Part shown: positions 1 through 9,703 of the stretch, piece by piece
Layout of the letters: every line of letters starts with the position of its first letter
Numbering within the stretch: position 1 is the stretch's first letter
Origin: CAYMSO01 sp964393185
GTDB lineage: Bacteria; Patescibacteriota; Dojkabacteria; J137
DNA length: 64,000 bases
Reading direction: 5' to 3'
Assembly (NCBI GenBank): GCA_964393185.1
Contig: CAYMSO010000008.1
Coordinates: 19,591 to 83,590, forward strand
Made by a program: the position numbers and the translations under genes
The notes under the pieces: model-generated
Databases searched by the model: none
What the model saw: only the letters and a program-made list of their open reading frames with translations
What the model was told of the DNA's origin: nothing

Positions 1-561
1 GAAGTTAAGGGGTTCCACAACGAAAAAAATTCAGGTAAAAGCCAAACCGTTAGGAATGGAATATTAAAATCTACAGGCGATATTGTAGTAATACAAGATG
101 CAGATTTTGAATATGAACCAGAAGAAATAATTGATATGTTGAATAAGAAAATAAAAGAAAACCTGAACGTGGTGTACGGAAATAGATTTGGGAAAAAGAA
201 TAAAGTAATTTATTTACAAAACTACATAGGTAATAAGTTCTTATCTTTTGTATCAAATATATTTACATTTCCTAGAATCAAAACTTGGATACCCGACATG
301 GAGGTGTGCTACAAAATGGCAGATGGTGATGTATTTAGAGAGATCGCACAAACAATAGAATCTAAAAGTACATTTGGTTTAGAACCCGAAATTACTGCTA
401 AATTCTCTAAATTTAGAAAACAAAATGGGAATCACTTAACGTTTGGAATAGTATCTATCACCTACAATGCTCGAACAATTGAAGAAGGAAAAAAAATGAA
501 AGCTTTTAATGATGGCTTCAAAGCTCTGTGGGAAATTATTAAGTTTAATATACTCAAATAA
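1..561 (+). CDS. GT2 glycosyltransferase, dolichyl-phosphate-mannose-synthase-like, 5' truncated
   Basis: The reading frame is open from base 1, so the N-terminus lies outside the window and 186 residues remain. Family members transfer a sugar from a nucleotide donor to polyprenyl phosphate or glycan at the inner membrane. The visible part has the NSGKSQTVRNGI region and the QDADFEYEP metal and donor-binding motif at residues 32-40 of the fragment, typical of DPM1-like GT2 enzymes. No membrane segment is seen at the C-terminus. It ends one base before a convergent methyltransferase gene and belongs to the glycan cluster running to 17.4 kb. The sugar is unknown. Confidence 0.8.
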   Translation, partial: EVKGFHNEKNSGKSQTVRNGILKSTGDIVVIQDADFEYEPEEIIDMLNKKIKENLNVVYGNRFGKKNKVIYLQNYIGNKFLSFVSNIFTFPRIKTWIPDMEVCYKMADGDVFREIAQTIESKSTFGLEPEITAKFSKFRKQNGNHLTFGIVSITYNARTIEEGKKMKAFNDGFKALWEIIKFNILK

Positions 562-1290
562 TTAAGACTTCCTTCCAATCGCCCAAAGATTCTTACCAAA
601 AGGGGGTTTAATCAATTTCTCCATGTTTTTTACAACTGGAATTACAAGTCTATCGTAAATTTGGACTGACTTGGTACTTAAATCACCTTTTTTGAGTAAT
701 CGAAAATTTATAAGCCATGGCAATATACCAAAAATATCTGAATAGTTTAACTTTATGATTTCAAAGCCTGAAGCTTTTAGTATATTTCCTAATGTCTCCT
801 TCGAATACCTCCTATAATGGCCTACTTTTCTATCAAATTCTCCATAGAGAAATTGTAGTGCAGGAACGTAAATACACACGTAAGCGCCATGTTTCATTAG
901 ACCGTTAATCAACTTAAGCTCTTCTAAATCTTTTTCTACATGCTCGAGAACATTTATATAAAAAATGGTATCGAAATCTTTGGGTAGTTCGTTTTGTACT
1001 TCATTTAGGAAACCACATTTAGAAATTAGTGTTGTGGAAGGTAGCGACTTAAGTTCATTTTTCTGTTGATCAAACATTTCGGTAGATGGCTCTACTGTAT
1101 ACAATTCCTGAATTCTACCCGAATGTAGTAAATAATTACTGAATGTACCTGAACCGGCACCAACTTCTAATGTTTTTTTACCAATATATGGTCCAAACTC
1201 TTGTATTAGCCAATTATAGTAGTTAACTGCAACAGACATAGTTTCTAGGTCCGCGCCAATATATTTTCTTTGATTCTGTGTTGTTCTCAT
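562..1290 (-). CDS. Class I SAM-dependent methyltransferase
   Basis: This 242-residue protein has the SAM-binding glycine loop LEVGAGSGTF at residues 41-50 and a second acidic strand near the VEPS segment, followed by NVLEHVEKDLEEL, which is typical of Methyltransf_11/23 proteins. These act on small molecules, lipids or sugars. It abuts the convergent glycosyltransferase upstream with no gap and stands alone on the minus strand. Its place in a glycan cluster suggests methylation of a sugar or lipid carrier, but the substrate cannot be read from the sequence. Confidence 0.8.
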   Translation of the reverse strand: MRTTQNQRKYIGADLETMSVAVNYYNWLIQEFGPYIGKKTLEVGAGSGTFSNYLLHSGRIQELYTVEPSTEMFDQQKNELKSLPSTTLISKCGFLNEVQNELPKDFDTIFYINVLEHVEKDLEELKLINGLMKHGAYVCIYVPALQFLYGEFDRKVGHYRRYSKETLGNILKASGFEIIKLNYSDIFGILPWLINFRLLKKGDLSTKSVQIYDRLVIPVVKNMEKLIKPPFGKNLWAIGRKS

Positions 1291-1501
1291 AAGCTCGGGT
1301 TAAACTTAGGTAAGAAATATTTACAACTATGTAGTCGAAAAGCTCACATCTCTATTACATCTTTTTTAATTAAATGATCTCTGTATAGTTATCTAATAGT
1401 CTGACTAATAGTGCTAAATTGCGTTATATCTATAGTACTGTTATTATAATTAGACATTGGAATAGTATATAATAATTTACTAAAATAGAATACATATTTT
1501 T

Positions 1502-3343
1502 ATGAAAGAAGTTCTAGCATCTGTAATTATTCCACATTATAATCTTCCTGATTTTTTAGATGAAGCAATTGAATCTGTACTTAATCAAACATTCGATAAT
1601 TTCGAATTAATAGTGGTTGATTTAGGCTCGGATGACCCTAAAGCACTACAAATTTTAAATAAATACTCAAAATACTTAAATTTTAGAGTCGTAACAAAAA
1701 AACTAAAATGGAATCTTCCCGAAGCTAGAAACATTGGGATCCGTGAAGCAAAGGGTAAGTATATTTGCTGTTTAGATGCAGATGATATTTACTATCCAGA
1801 CTTTTTAAAAAAGACAGTAGATATACTAGAAAAAGATATAGAAGAAAAACTAGGATTCGTTACCACTTTTGTAGAACTATTTGATAATGAGAAGGGAATA
1901 TGGCAATTCGAAAGACCAAATATTGCAAGAATGCTGACTGAAAATGCAGCCCATGTTGCCTCTTTATTTAGAAAAGAAGTATGGGAGAAAGTAAACGGTT
2001 ACGACACAACTTTAGTTGGATATCAGGATTGGAATTTTTGGATTTCGATAGTAGAACGTGGTTACTTGTGGGAAGTTTTAGAAGAGCCTTTGTTTAAGTA
2101 TAGAAGAAGAGAACAATCTATGCTTACCAGTAGCAAACGAAAAGATTTAGGTCTATATGAAAGTATAATCGATAAACACACAAAGATCTTTAAGGCTAAC
2201 TATAAAAACTTATTGATATATATTCGTGATAGACATAATAAACTCACCGACGAGAACAAACACCTTACCAATGTAGTAAATAACTACGAGAAAGACTTAA
2301 GAAAAGCGAGCCGTGAGGTTTCGATACTTAAATTTCAAAATCAGTCTTTAGAGGGTATGCGGGTACAGTTCGAAGCAATTCAGAGAAGTATACTTTGGCA
2401 AATTAGAAATTTGATAAAAGATAGAAGTTTACCGTTAAAACAAAGAATTAAACTTGCGCTACGAATTCTATTTAGAATTTTACCTTTTGGCGAAAATCTA
2501 AAAAAACAATTGATCAAGTTAAGACCAAAGAAAGTTATCCATATAATTAATCAACTACACGAAGGACCTTTAGTTTCTGTTGTGATTCCATTATATAACT
2601 ATGGTAGATACATAGATGAAGCAGTACAATCAGTGCTTGACCAAGGCCTTGGCAACAAAGTAGAAATTATTATAGTCGAAGGATTCTCTTCGGATGGAAC
2701 CCGAGAAATGGTGAAGGAAAGAAAATGGTTGCATACAAAAATCATTTTTCAAGATCATCGAGCTTCTATAGGAGAAAATCGTTTACTGGGAATAAGTACC
2801 GCCAAGGGAAAGTACATTTGCTGCTTGGATGCAGATGATAAATTAGGTAAAGGTTATTTGAAGCATGCAATCGAAGTATTAGAAGTAGGTCATTATGATG
2901 TAGCTTATCCTGATACAAAACAATTTGAGGAAGATGATAAAGAAATTATTGCACCAGATGTTTTTGTACTCGACAATTTATTCCATTGGAACTATATTTC
3001 TACGATCGCCGTATTTAGAAAATCTTTTTGGGAAGAAAACAAAGTAGGTTACAGCTTTGATAGAGAGACATTTGAAGATTGGGATTTTTGGATGCGTATG
3101 GCGAGCAAAGGTGCCAGATTTGTCCATATCCCTGGTTTTTACCATGTATACAGAGTGCATACCAGCGAAAGTGAGAGTATGACAGACATAAGACTTGCTA
3201 AACAAAAAGAAAGAGAAGAGATGACAAAGAATAACTTTAAAGAGTTCTTGGGGTCTGAAGAATACAGGCACGCGCTGAATAGATTAAGCACAATTTTTAA
3301 AATAAAAAATCCCTATATTAATATCAAATGGAAAAGAAAATAA
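1502..3343 (+). CDS. Bifunctional glycosyltransferase with two GT2 domains
   Basis: The 613-residue protein holds two GT-A fold GT2 domains. The first begins at ASVIIPHYN (residue 6) with its metal-binding DADD near residue 92. The second begins at VSVVIPLYN (near 358) with DADD near 442. Between them, about residues 240-320, is a charged helical linker that looks like a coiled coil. Both domains contain the identical stretch KGKYICCLDADD, so the protein probably arose by internal duplication. It likely adds two sugars in succession to a lipid-linked glycan on the cytoplasmic face. It is the first gene of a plus-strand run and overlaps the next gene by 16 bases. No Shine-Dalgarno motif precedes the ATG. 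Confidence 0.85.
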   Translation: MKEVLASVIIPHYNLPDFLDEAIESVLNQTFDNFELIVVDLGSDDPKALQILNKYSKYLNFRVVTKKLKWNLPEARNIGIREAKGKYICCLDADDIYYPDFLKKTVDILEKDIEEKLGFVTTFVELFDNEKGIWQFERPNIARMLTENAAHVASLFRKEVWEKVNGYDTTLVGYQDWNFWISIVERGYLWEVLEEPLFKYRRREQSMLTSSKRKDLGLYESIIDKHTKIFKANYKNLLIYIRDRHNKLTDENKHLTNVVNNYEKDLRKASREVSILKFQNQSLEGMRVQFEAIQRSILWQIRNLIKDRSLPLKQRIKLALRILFRILPFGENLKKQLIKLRPKKVIHIINQLHEGPLVSVVIPLYNYGRYIDEAVQSVLDQGLGNKVEIIIVEGFSSDGTREMVKERKWLHTKIIFQDHRASIGENRLLGISTAKGKYICCLDADDKLGKGYLKHAIEVLEVGHYDVAYPDTKQFEEDDKEIIAPDVFVLDNLFHWNYISTIAVFRKSFWEENKVGYSFDRETFEDWDFWMRMASKGARFVHIPGFYHVYRVHTSESESMTDIRLAKQKEREEMTKNNFKEFLGSEEYRHALNRLSTIFKIKNPYINIKWKRK

Positions 3344-4119
3344 AAATATCTATAATCACACCTGTATTTAATGGTGAGAAATTTATAAAAGATGTAATCG
3401 ATAACATCAAAAGTCAGAATTACGAGAACTATGAACATATAATAATAGATGGTGGTTCTAGAGATAATACTGTAAAAATAATTGAAGAAAATAAGCATAC
3501 CAAGTTAAAGTACATCTCCGAGAAGGATAACGGTCAATCCGATGCACTCAATAAAGGTTTTAAAATGGCATCTGGTGAAGTGATTACGTGGTTGTGTGCC
3601 GATGATCTGTATGTAGATACAAGCGTACTTGCTAAAGTTGCAAATTATTTTCAAAATGAAGAGACTAATATAATTTATGGTCGATGTAAGTTACTTGACT
3701 TAGAAACCAATGAAGAGTCTCTTATACCTCAAAATGCTGTTACAGAAGAAGATCTTATAAGATGGTGGAACTGGGCTATAGTCCCTCCCCAACCAGCTAT
3801 CTTCTTTAGAGATAGGATTCTAAAAGAAGCAGGTTATCTGGATGCTTCTCTAAACTATTGTATGGATCACGATTTATGGCTTAAATTTCTTAAAAATGGC
3901 CATGAATTTAAACTTGTTGATGACATTTTTGCAATTTACAGAGTTCATCCGGACTCGAAAACTGGTAGCCAAACCGCAAAATTTGTAAAAGAACACGACA
4001 AAGTAGGAAAAAGATATTGGGGCTCTAAATTATCTTTGAGATATTACATAAGATTTTTGCAATACTTCTATGCAAGATACTATAAATTTAAGAACGTTTT
4101 CGAATGGCTAAAGAAGTAG
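3328..4119 (+). CDS. GT2 family glycosyltransferase
   Basis: This 263-residue single-domain GT2 enzyme starts with ISIITPVFNGEKF, has the donor-site DGGSRDNT and DNGQSDALNKG motifs, and carries a CADD metal motif in place of the usual DxD. A WW-rich acceptor segment (RWWNWAIVPPQPAIFF) follows. This pattern is common in WcaA/PGL2-like glycosyltransferases of capsule and O-antigen clusters. It overlaps the preceding two-domain GT2 gene by 16 bases and the following GT4 gene by 16 bases, which indicates co-translation. Donor and acceptor are unknown. Confidence 0.85.
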   Translation: MEKKIKISIITPVFNGEKFIKDVIDNIKSQNYENYEHIIIDGGSRDNTVKIIEENKHTKLKYISEKDNGQSDALNKGFKMASGEVITWLCADDLYVDTSVLAKVANYFQNEETNIIYGRCKLLDLETNEESLIPQNAVTEEDLIRWWNWAIVPPQPAIFFRDRILKEAGYLDASLNYCMDHDLWLKFLKNGHEFKLVDDIFAIYRVHPDSKTGSQTAKFVKEHDKVGKRYWGSKLSLRYYIRFLQYFYARYYKFKNVFEWLKK

Positions 4120-5384
4120 GGGTTAAAAATATCCTCTTAATTAACTCTGTTTTCGGAGCAGGTGGAGGAGCCGAAACTATAGCTACTCATTTGTTGGAAA
4201 CCTTTCCAACTAAAGGAATAGAAACAAGTATGATTTCTGGGGTTAAGCTAAAGGAAAGCAAACGTGTTATTGCAACTCCCAAAAATCCAATAGACAAACT
4301 ACTAAAGATAATTTTTAAAAAAGATAAATTTAATATCGAGAATATTTTAAGATACTTAACCGGGCTTAACGATATTTTCTTTGCATGGCCGTTTTTACTT
4401 CCCTTCAAAAGTATTTATAGAAAAGCTGATATTATAAATTTACACAATTTGCATGGGCACTATTTTTCTATACTAGCGCTACCTATTTTTAGTGCACACA
4501 AAAGGGTATTCTGGACACTGCACGATACTTGGGCAATAATGGGCAAAGCTCCTACAATTCACGGGGAATGTACTGAGAAATGTTTTCGGCAAAAAAAGTG
4601 CGAGCATATGGATATGTATCCCAAAATGTATAGAAACAGAACACGTTTTATCAAAAAGCTTAAAAAATGGCTTTATCATAAATGTGATATGACTATAATC
4701 TGCCCTTCCGAATGGCTTAAAGATGAGGTTATTAAGTCAGGAATGTTTCCAGATGAATCAAAAATCATGTGTATTAACAATGGGATAGATTTATCCAGGT
4801 TTGAAGGTTTAGATAAAATGCAGCTAAGAAAAGAGTTTAATCTTCCTACCGACAAGAAAATTGTGTTTTTTCAAGCCGCATGGGTTACTAATCCTGAGAA
4901 AGGGATTATGGATGCCCTTCAGGATATAAAAATAGATAACAGGGAGAAGACCTTTATATTGCTTATAGGTTACTTCTCTGATCAATTAGAGCCGCTAATT
5001 AAAGCTAGTGGAATTGATTATAAAGTGCTAAGTTACATTGATAATAAAGAGGCAATAAAATATTTCGCAGCAAGTGATGTTCTAGCTTTCCCGTCGTGGT
5101 ATGAAAATCTATCTACCACAATGATAGAAAGCTTGGCAGCTGGTACACCTGTGGTGGCGTTTGATACAGGTGGTAATAAAGAAATTGTAGATCATCTTAA
5201 AAATGGTTATATAGCTAAATGGAAAGATTATGATGATTTCTGGTATGGAGTTAATACCCTACTTAGTTTAAGCAAGGATGATTACAATAATCTATCGAAG
5301 AATGCAAAAGAAAAGGCACACACAAGGTTTTCGCTCGATAGATTTATTAATAATTATCTGGAAGCATTTCGTCAGGCTAAATGA
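4104..5384 (+). CDS. GT4 family glycosyltransferase
   Basis: The protein of 426 residues has the two-Rossmann GT-B layout. An N-terminal GGGAETIATHL glycine-rich acceptor loop is followed by INLHNLHGHYFS and LHDTWAIMG, and the C-terminal donor domain ends with the EX7E-type segment YENLSTTMIESLAAG and FDTGGNKEIV. These are standard for GT4 retaining enzymes. A cysteine-rich stretch (CTEKCFRQKKCEH) near residue 155 is typical of a WcaL-like subgroup. It overlaps its upstream neighbour by 16 bases and the downstream membrane gene by 4 bases (ATGA). Confidence 0.85.
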   Translation: MAKEVGVKNILLINSVFGAGGGAETIATHLLETFPTKGIETSMISGVKLKESKRVIATPKNPIDKLLKIIFKKDKFNIENILRYLTGLNDIFFAWPFLLPFKSIYRKADIINLHNLHGHYFSILALPIFSAHKRVFWTLHDTWAIMGKAPTIHGECTEKCFRQKKCEHMDMYPKMYRNRTRFIKKLKKWLYHKCDMTIICPSEWLKDEVIKSGMFPDESKIMCINNGIDLSRFEGLDKMQLRKEFNLPTDKKIVFFQAAWVTNPEKGIMDALQDIKIDNREKTFILLIGYFSDQLEPLIKASGIDYKVLSYIDNKEAIKYFAASDVLAFPSWYENLSTTMIESLAAGTPVVAFDTGGNKEIVDHLKNGYIAKWKDYDDFWYGVNTLLSLSKDDYNNLSKNAKEKAHTRFSLDRFINNYLEAFRQAK

Positions 5385-7147
5385 AAAGTATTATCAACCT
5401 TACAATAATCTACTGGTCAATTTTAGTATTAGCAACTTGGTTTTTCTCCTTGCTAGGAATTTATAGCTGGGAACTTATGCGATTACTATGGCTTATACCT
5501 GCTGCTTATTTACTTCATAAGTTATACAAGCACAGAAATGATACAAAAGTTCTTGGAGCTAAGTATTTAGGTTTGATCAAAACTTTTATTAAAATACCTG
5601 ATTTTTTAAATTTACTTGTTGTAGCTGTTGCTTTGTGCTGGTTGTTCTTTTTTGCTTACTCTGCTCTCAAAGTATTTTTATACCCACCCACAAATTGGGA
5701 CAGTATGACTTATCATCTTACAAAAATTGCTAATGCCAATCAGAGGGGAACAATGTGGCACGACCCAGAAACCCCAATTGATAGGGCAAATACACTTGCT
5801 TCCAATGCAGAGATTTTGAATATGCAGGCTTTTTCAATTTTGGGGAAGGATTTCTTTGTTGAATTACCACAATTATTTTCTGTTTTTATAATCCTGGTTT
5901 GCCTTATTTATATTTTTACTAGGCACTTTAATTACAACAAAAGATTAGCTTTTTTAGCAACATCTTCTTTACTTACTATCCCATTATTTTGGCAACAATC
6001 ATTTACAACGCAGAACGATCTTGTTTTTATAGCCATAGTGCTACTAAGTATTGCAAAGTTACTTGATTTGAAGAATCATTTTTCGAAATATAATCTAGTA
6101 CTAACTTCGATTGCAATATCTGTTGCAATTGGTACTAAGTTTCACGGACTAGTAGTTGGATGCATAACCGGGTTATTCCTACTCAGGTACCTATACATTA
6201 ATCGCAAAAAGGTTGATTTGAAGTTTCTGATACCTACTGTAATAGCTAGCAGTGTAATTGCTTTCCCGAACTACGTTATTGCTAGAATTTACTATGGTGA
6301 CTTTTTATATGTTCCTGGAGCTAACGAGAATATTGCGCCGGGAATAGATACTTTTATTAAAAATGTTGAGCACTTTGTCAATTGGTTTTACAAAATGCCA
6401 AATTGGGATCCAGAGTACTTTAGTATGGATTATGGTCACATGGGACTTGCTTTTATGTTTATTCTTCCAATATTTTTTGTCACTTCTTCTATATATCTTT
6501 ACAAGCGAAAGATTGCTGAAGAGAGCCTTATCTTGTTAACAACAACTAGTTTCTTTACACTAATTTTCTTTGTGTTTCATTATCCCGATGAATGGGATCT
6601 TAGATTATTCTTGTTTACCCCTACGATGGTGTTATATGTTACCACACTATTTTTATTATCTGGGATTCAATGGAAAGTATTTGTATTAACAATTGTTGGG
6701 CTAATGTCTGCTTTTAGCGCTTTACATGTAGTTCAATTATTTCGATATGTAGATAAAGAAGAATTAAGACATAGTTTCAATAAATTTTATGCAGGAGAAG
6801 GCCTTCGAACTATTGCAGAAAAAGTAAATTATTATCGCCCTGCCCTTAAACAATTTGATCTGCATACTGCTTCAAAACAGGATATAAAGATCTTGTTTAA
6901 TGGCCGCGGTGATATGTGGTTATACCCTTTTTATGGACATGCCTGGCAAAATGAAATTTATTTTGAAAACGACAGAGATAAGCTATTTACTAGAGCTAAC
7001 GAAGAAAATATAGACTATATAATTGTTGGACACTATATTCATCCTAAATTCAAAAAATACATTCCAGAGGAAAAGTATTTAAAACAGTTTAACTTGGTTG
7101 CAAAGGATGAGTACTTCGATATTTACTTTAATACAGCTTTGGAATAA
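5381..7147 (+). CDS. Polytopic membrane protein, GT-C/GT39-like glycosyltransferase candidate
   Basis: The protein has 588 residues with roughly 10-12 hydrophobic segments from residue 5 to about 465, then a soluble C-terminal tail. After the second or third segment a periplasmic loop contains NWDSMTYHL, which resembles the acidic catalytic loop of GT-C enzymes such as PMT and ArnT that use polyprenyl-phosphate sugars. Its start codon overlaps the stop of the upstream GT4 gene (ATGA), so the two are translationally coupled. It could instead be a membrane polymerase or ligase. The hydrophobic pattern is clear but the enzymatic role is inferred. Confidence 0.65.
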   Translation: MKSIINLTIIYWSILVLATWFFSLLGIYSWELMRLLWLIPAAYLLHKLYKHRNDTKVLGAKYLGLIKTFIKIPDFLNLLVVAVALCWLFFFAYSALKVFLYPPTNWDSMTYHLTKIANANQRGTMWHDPETPIDRANTLASNAEILNMQAFSILGKDFFVELPQLFSVFIILVCLIYIFTRHFNYNKRLAFLATSSLLTIPLFWQQSFTTQNDLVFIAIVLLSIAKLLDLKNHFSKYNLVLTSIAISVAIGTKFHGLVVGCITGLFLLRYLYINRKKVDLKFLIPTVIASSVIAFPNYVIARIYYGDFLYVPGANENIAPGIDTFIKNVEHFVNWFYKMPNWDPEYFSMDYGHMGLAFMFILPIFFVTSSIYLYKRKIAEESLILLTTTSFFTLIFFVFHYPDEWDLRLFLFTPTMVLYVTTLFLLSGIQWKVFVLTIVGLMSAFSALHVVQLFRYVDKEELRHSFNKFYAGEGLRTIAEKVNYYRPALKQFDLHTASKQDIKILFNGRGDMWLYPFYGHAWQNEIYFENDRDKLFTRANEENIDYIIVGHYIHPKFKKYIPEEKYLKQFNLVAKDEYFDIYFNTALE

Positions 7148-8092
7148 CTATCTCTCCCTTACATTGTTAATATTTTCTAAGTACCATTTATACATTTTTT
7201 CTAGTCCGTCTTTTAGATTTGTCTTTGCACTCCAACCTAGATTATTAAGTTTACTTACATCCATCACTTTTCTTGGCATTCCATCTGGTTTTGAAGTATC
7301 AAATTCCAACTCTCCTTCAAACCCAACAACTTCTCTAATACTTTCTGCGATCTCGCGGATTGTTAAATCGTCTCCGGTGCCAACATTGATATGGCCATAG
7401 TCACTATAGTTATTCATCAGGAAGACACAAGCCTCAGCCAAGTCTTCTGAGAACAAAAGTTCCCTTTTGGGTGTCCCTGTCCCCCAGATGATCACTGATT
7501 TAGATTTGTTTATCTTAGCCTCGTGCATACGTCTCATGATAGCTGGGACTAAGTGTGAATTTTCGGGATGGAAATTATCTCCCAGTCCATAAATGTTTGT
7601 AGGCATAGCAGATATAAAGTCATCGCCATACTGTTCTCTATATTTATCGCACATCATTATCCCTGTACTTTTGGCAATTGCATAAGCCGAATTGGTTGGC
7701 TCAAACTTCCCAGTAAGCCAATACTCTTCTTTTATTGGTTGCTTAGATTCTCTAGGATAAATACATGAACTACCTAGAAATAGTAGTTTCTTGACTCGAC
7801 TTTCGTGAGAAAAATGTATCAGATTTGCCTGCATTTGTAGATTTTGATAAAGAAAATCCGCCTGATACATACTGTTTGCAACTATGCCTCCAACTTTAGC
7901 GGCAGCATCAATTACATAGTCTGGTTTTTCTCCTTCAAAAAACTTTTTAACTTTTGCTTGATCTGTTAAATCTAGTTCCTCACGAGTTTTAAGTATTAAA
8001 TTGCTATATCCTTGCTTATTCAACTCTCTTACTATTGCGCTACCAACTAATCCTCTATGACCCGCTACAAAAATTTTTGAATTTTTATCCAT
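7148..8092 (-). CDS. fcl: GDP-L-fucose synthase
   Basis: This 314-residue short-chain dehydrogenase converts GDP-4-keto-6-deoxy-D-mannose to GDP-L-fucose by epimerisation and NADPH reduction. It has the nucleotide loop VAGHRGLVGSAIV near the N-terminus, the family signature GSSCIYP carrying the catalytic Ser and Cys, the YAIAK catalytic Tyr-x3-Lys, and NSHLVPA with the catalytic His. Length and motif order match Fcl/WcaG. It stands on the minus strand about 1.1 kb downstream of the Nudix gene and gmd, separated from them by an oppositely oriented fucosyltransferase-like gene. Together with gmd and manC it completes the GDP-fucose route. Confidence 0.95.
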   Translation of the reverse strand: MDKNSKIFVAGHRGLVGSAIVRELNKQGYSNLILKTREELDLTDQAKVKKFFEGEKPDYVIDAAAKVGGIVANSMYQADFLYQNLQMQANLIHFSHESRVKKLLFLGSSCIYPRESKQPIKEEYWLTGKFEPTNSAYAIAKSTGIMMCDKYREQYGDDFISAMPTNIYGLGDNFHPENSHLVPAIMRRMHEAKINKSKSVIIWGTGTPKRELLFSEDLAEACVFLMNNYSDYGHINVGTGDDLTIREIAESIREVVGFEGELEFDTSKPDGMPRKVMDVSKLNNLGWSAKTNLKDGLEKMYKWYLENINNVRER

Positions 8093-8106
8093 AGAATTAA
8101 GTTTTA

Positions 8107-8220
8107 TTGTAAACTAATCTTAAAACCATTGACTTTAGCCAATGGATGGAGATTAGTCATTAAATTAAGCTTTTCCATAACAACATAAAACTATGGACTT
8201 GAGTTCGTAGTTTTATGTTT
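8107..8220 (-). repeat. Dispersed intergenic repeat, copy A
   Basis: On the minus strand this gap contains a hairpin AAACTACGAACT/AGTCCATAGTTT, a spacer with ATGTTGTTA and CTTAATTTAA, and a second module in which CTAATCT and AGATTAG flank an inner CCATTGGCTAAAG hairpin. The spacer and second module recur at 50.29-50.39 kb. The first hairpin and spacer recur at 24.35-24.42 kb. The copy lies between fcl and a fucosyltransferase-like gene that diverge from it. Confidence 0.8.
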
Positions 8221-8262
8221 ATAAACAATTATATATTATCATTTCTTTGGATAATTCTAAAT

Positions 8263-9165
8263 ATGACTACTGTTATCATAACTCAAGCAAGCGGACAAAT
8301 GTGTAATCAGTTATGGAATTTTGCAAGTATATATGCTTTCTGTTTAGAAAAAAAACACAAGTTAATTAACCCTGCTTTTTTCAACTATGCAAAATACTTT
8401 GAAGAATTTAAAAATGATCTCTTTGCTAATCCGAATAATAAGTTTAGTTTTTTTCCTAGTATTATTTTGAGATACAGAAAACTGTTAAACTTTTTCTACC
8501 TCGCCATTTTACGAAGAGTATTTGAAGTAGGAGGGTTTGAAGTTAGAAACAATGGATCTACAATAATTTTACCTCCTACTAATCCTGCTTTTGAAGAGTT
8601 AACACGTAAGTATTACTTTTTTAGAGGTTGGTTATTTAGGAATAACGATGGCATGAATAAGTATAGGAAAGAAATTCGGCATGCATTTAGACCTGCTACG
8701 GAATATAATAATTATATAGATAAATTCTGGTCCGAAATAGATAGTGACTTGATTAAAATAGCTGTGCACATAAGGCATAAGGATTATAGAGAGCATATAG
8801 ACGGTAAGTATTTTCTTTCTTTAGATCAATACAAACATGGAATGATAAAATGGCGGGAAATGTTAGAGACAAATTTAAAAAAACAAGTACTTTTTGTGAT
8901 TTATTCCGACGAAACAACCAATTTGGAAGAATCTTTATACAATAATATAAAAGTAAAAATTTCTAGAGGAAACATGATTCAAGATTTATACTCAATGGCT
9001 AGATGTGATTTTATACTTGGAGTACCTAGCACTTTCAATCAGTGGGCAAGCTGGTATGGAGATGTTCCTATATGCGAGCTAACTACTGAATATACAAATG
9101 ATCAGATCGCTGATGTATTAAAATCAATCAAACACAAAATTGCAGCAGGTAATACTTTTAATTGA
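8263..9165 (+). CDS. Alpha-1,2-fucosyltransferase-like protein (GT11)
   Basis: The 300-residue product resembles GT11 enzymes that move fucose from GDP-L-fucose to a glycan. It has a QASGQMCNQLWNFA start, a divergent form of GGLGNQMFQYA, and the donor motif HIRHKDY, which matches H-x-R-x-x-D-Y. A C-terminal GVPSTFNQWASWYG matches the usual SFSWWGAWL region. An ATG 48 bases upstream lies inside the dispersed repeat and would add only a hydrophobic tail, so the ATG that gives MTTVIITQ was chosen. It is more divergent than the second GT11 protein at 16.6 kb. Donor assignment is an inference from family and from gmd and fcl on both sides. Confidence 0.75.
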   Translation: MTTVIITQASGQMCNQLWNFASIYAFCLEKKHKLINPAFFNYAKYFEEFKNDLFANPNNKFSFFPSIILRYRKLLNFFYLAILRRVFEVGGFEVRNNGSTIILPPTNPAFEELTRKYYFFRGWLFRNNDGMNKYRKEIRHAFRPATEYNNYIDKFWSEIDSDLIKIAVHIRHKDYREHIDGKYFLSLDQYKHGMIKWREMLETNLKKQVLFVIYSDETTNLEESLYNNIKVKISRGNMIQDLYSMARCDFILGVPSTFNQWASWYGDVPICELTTEYTNDQIADVLKSIKHKIAAGNTFN

Positions 9166-9182
9166 TCTCGTTAAATAAACAG

Positions 9183-9701
9183 TCATTTTAATCCTGCAAT
9201 GAGATCTTTGACTTCAGGAAAACCTATTTCTGATATATCAATATTCTTAGTCTCTAAGAATTTGATTGCCGAAACTTCTGTGTTCTCTACAAAGTCTTTA
9301 GTAATTTGAACTTTACAGGTGTAAAACAAAGACATATGTGGTTTTACAATACCCTGGAACTCATATTCCATGCTTGTTGATGAATGGTACTCAAGGTTAT
9401 TAATTTGAAATCCCGTTTCTTCTAATACTTCTCTTCTTAAAGCATCTTCTACAGAACCATCTTTAACATCTACGAAGCCTGCTGGTATATCCCAAGTATT
9501 TTTGTATGGATCTTTAACTCTTTTTATAAGTAAAAGCTTATTCTCATAGAAACAAAGTCCGCCCACACCTAAGGTTGGATTAATATAGTGGCTACGCTTG
9601 CAAGCTGAACACTTAAATGCAAATTCTTCTATATCGTTTGCTTCGTATTGGGTTCCGCAATATATACAATATTTATGGAAATTTTGTAAAGTAACAGCCA
9701 T
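9183..9701 (-). CDS. Nudix hydrolase with N-terminal zinc ribbon
   Basis: This 172-residue protein pairs a four-cysteine ribbon (CIYCG and CSACKRSHY, residues about 12-40) with a Nudix fold. The Nudix box reads GFVDV then REVLEETGF, so the RExxEE core is intact, although the Glu usual in the GES segment is shifted or lost. NudC-type NADH pyrophosphatases have a comparable ribbon and FVD segment. It lies two bases downstream of gmd on the same strand, so the two are surely co-transcribed. Hydrolysis of a nucleotide sugar such as GDP-mannose or of a dinucleotide are both possible. Confidence 0.8.
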   Translation of the reverse strand: MAVTLQNFHKYCIYCGTQYEANDIEEFAFKCSACKRSHYINPTLGVGGLCFYENKLLLIKRVKDPYKNTWDIPAGFVDVKDGSVEDALRREVLEETGFQINNLEYHSSTSMEYEFQGIVKPHMSLFYTCKVQITKDFVENTEVSAIKFLETKNIDISEIGFPEVKDLIAGLK

Positions 9702-9703
9702 AG

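Noticed and set aside
8215..8262. Earlier ATG for the GT11-like protein.
   Set aside because: It lies in the dispersed repeat hairpin and would put an unlikely hydrophobic tail before the conserved start.
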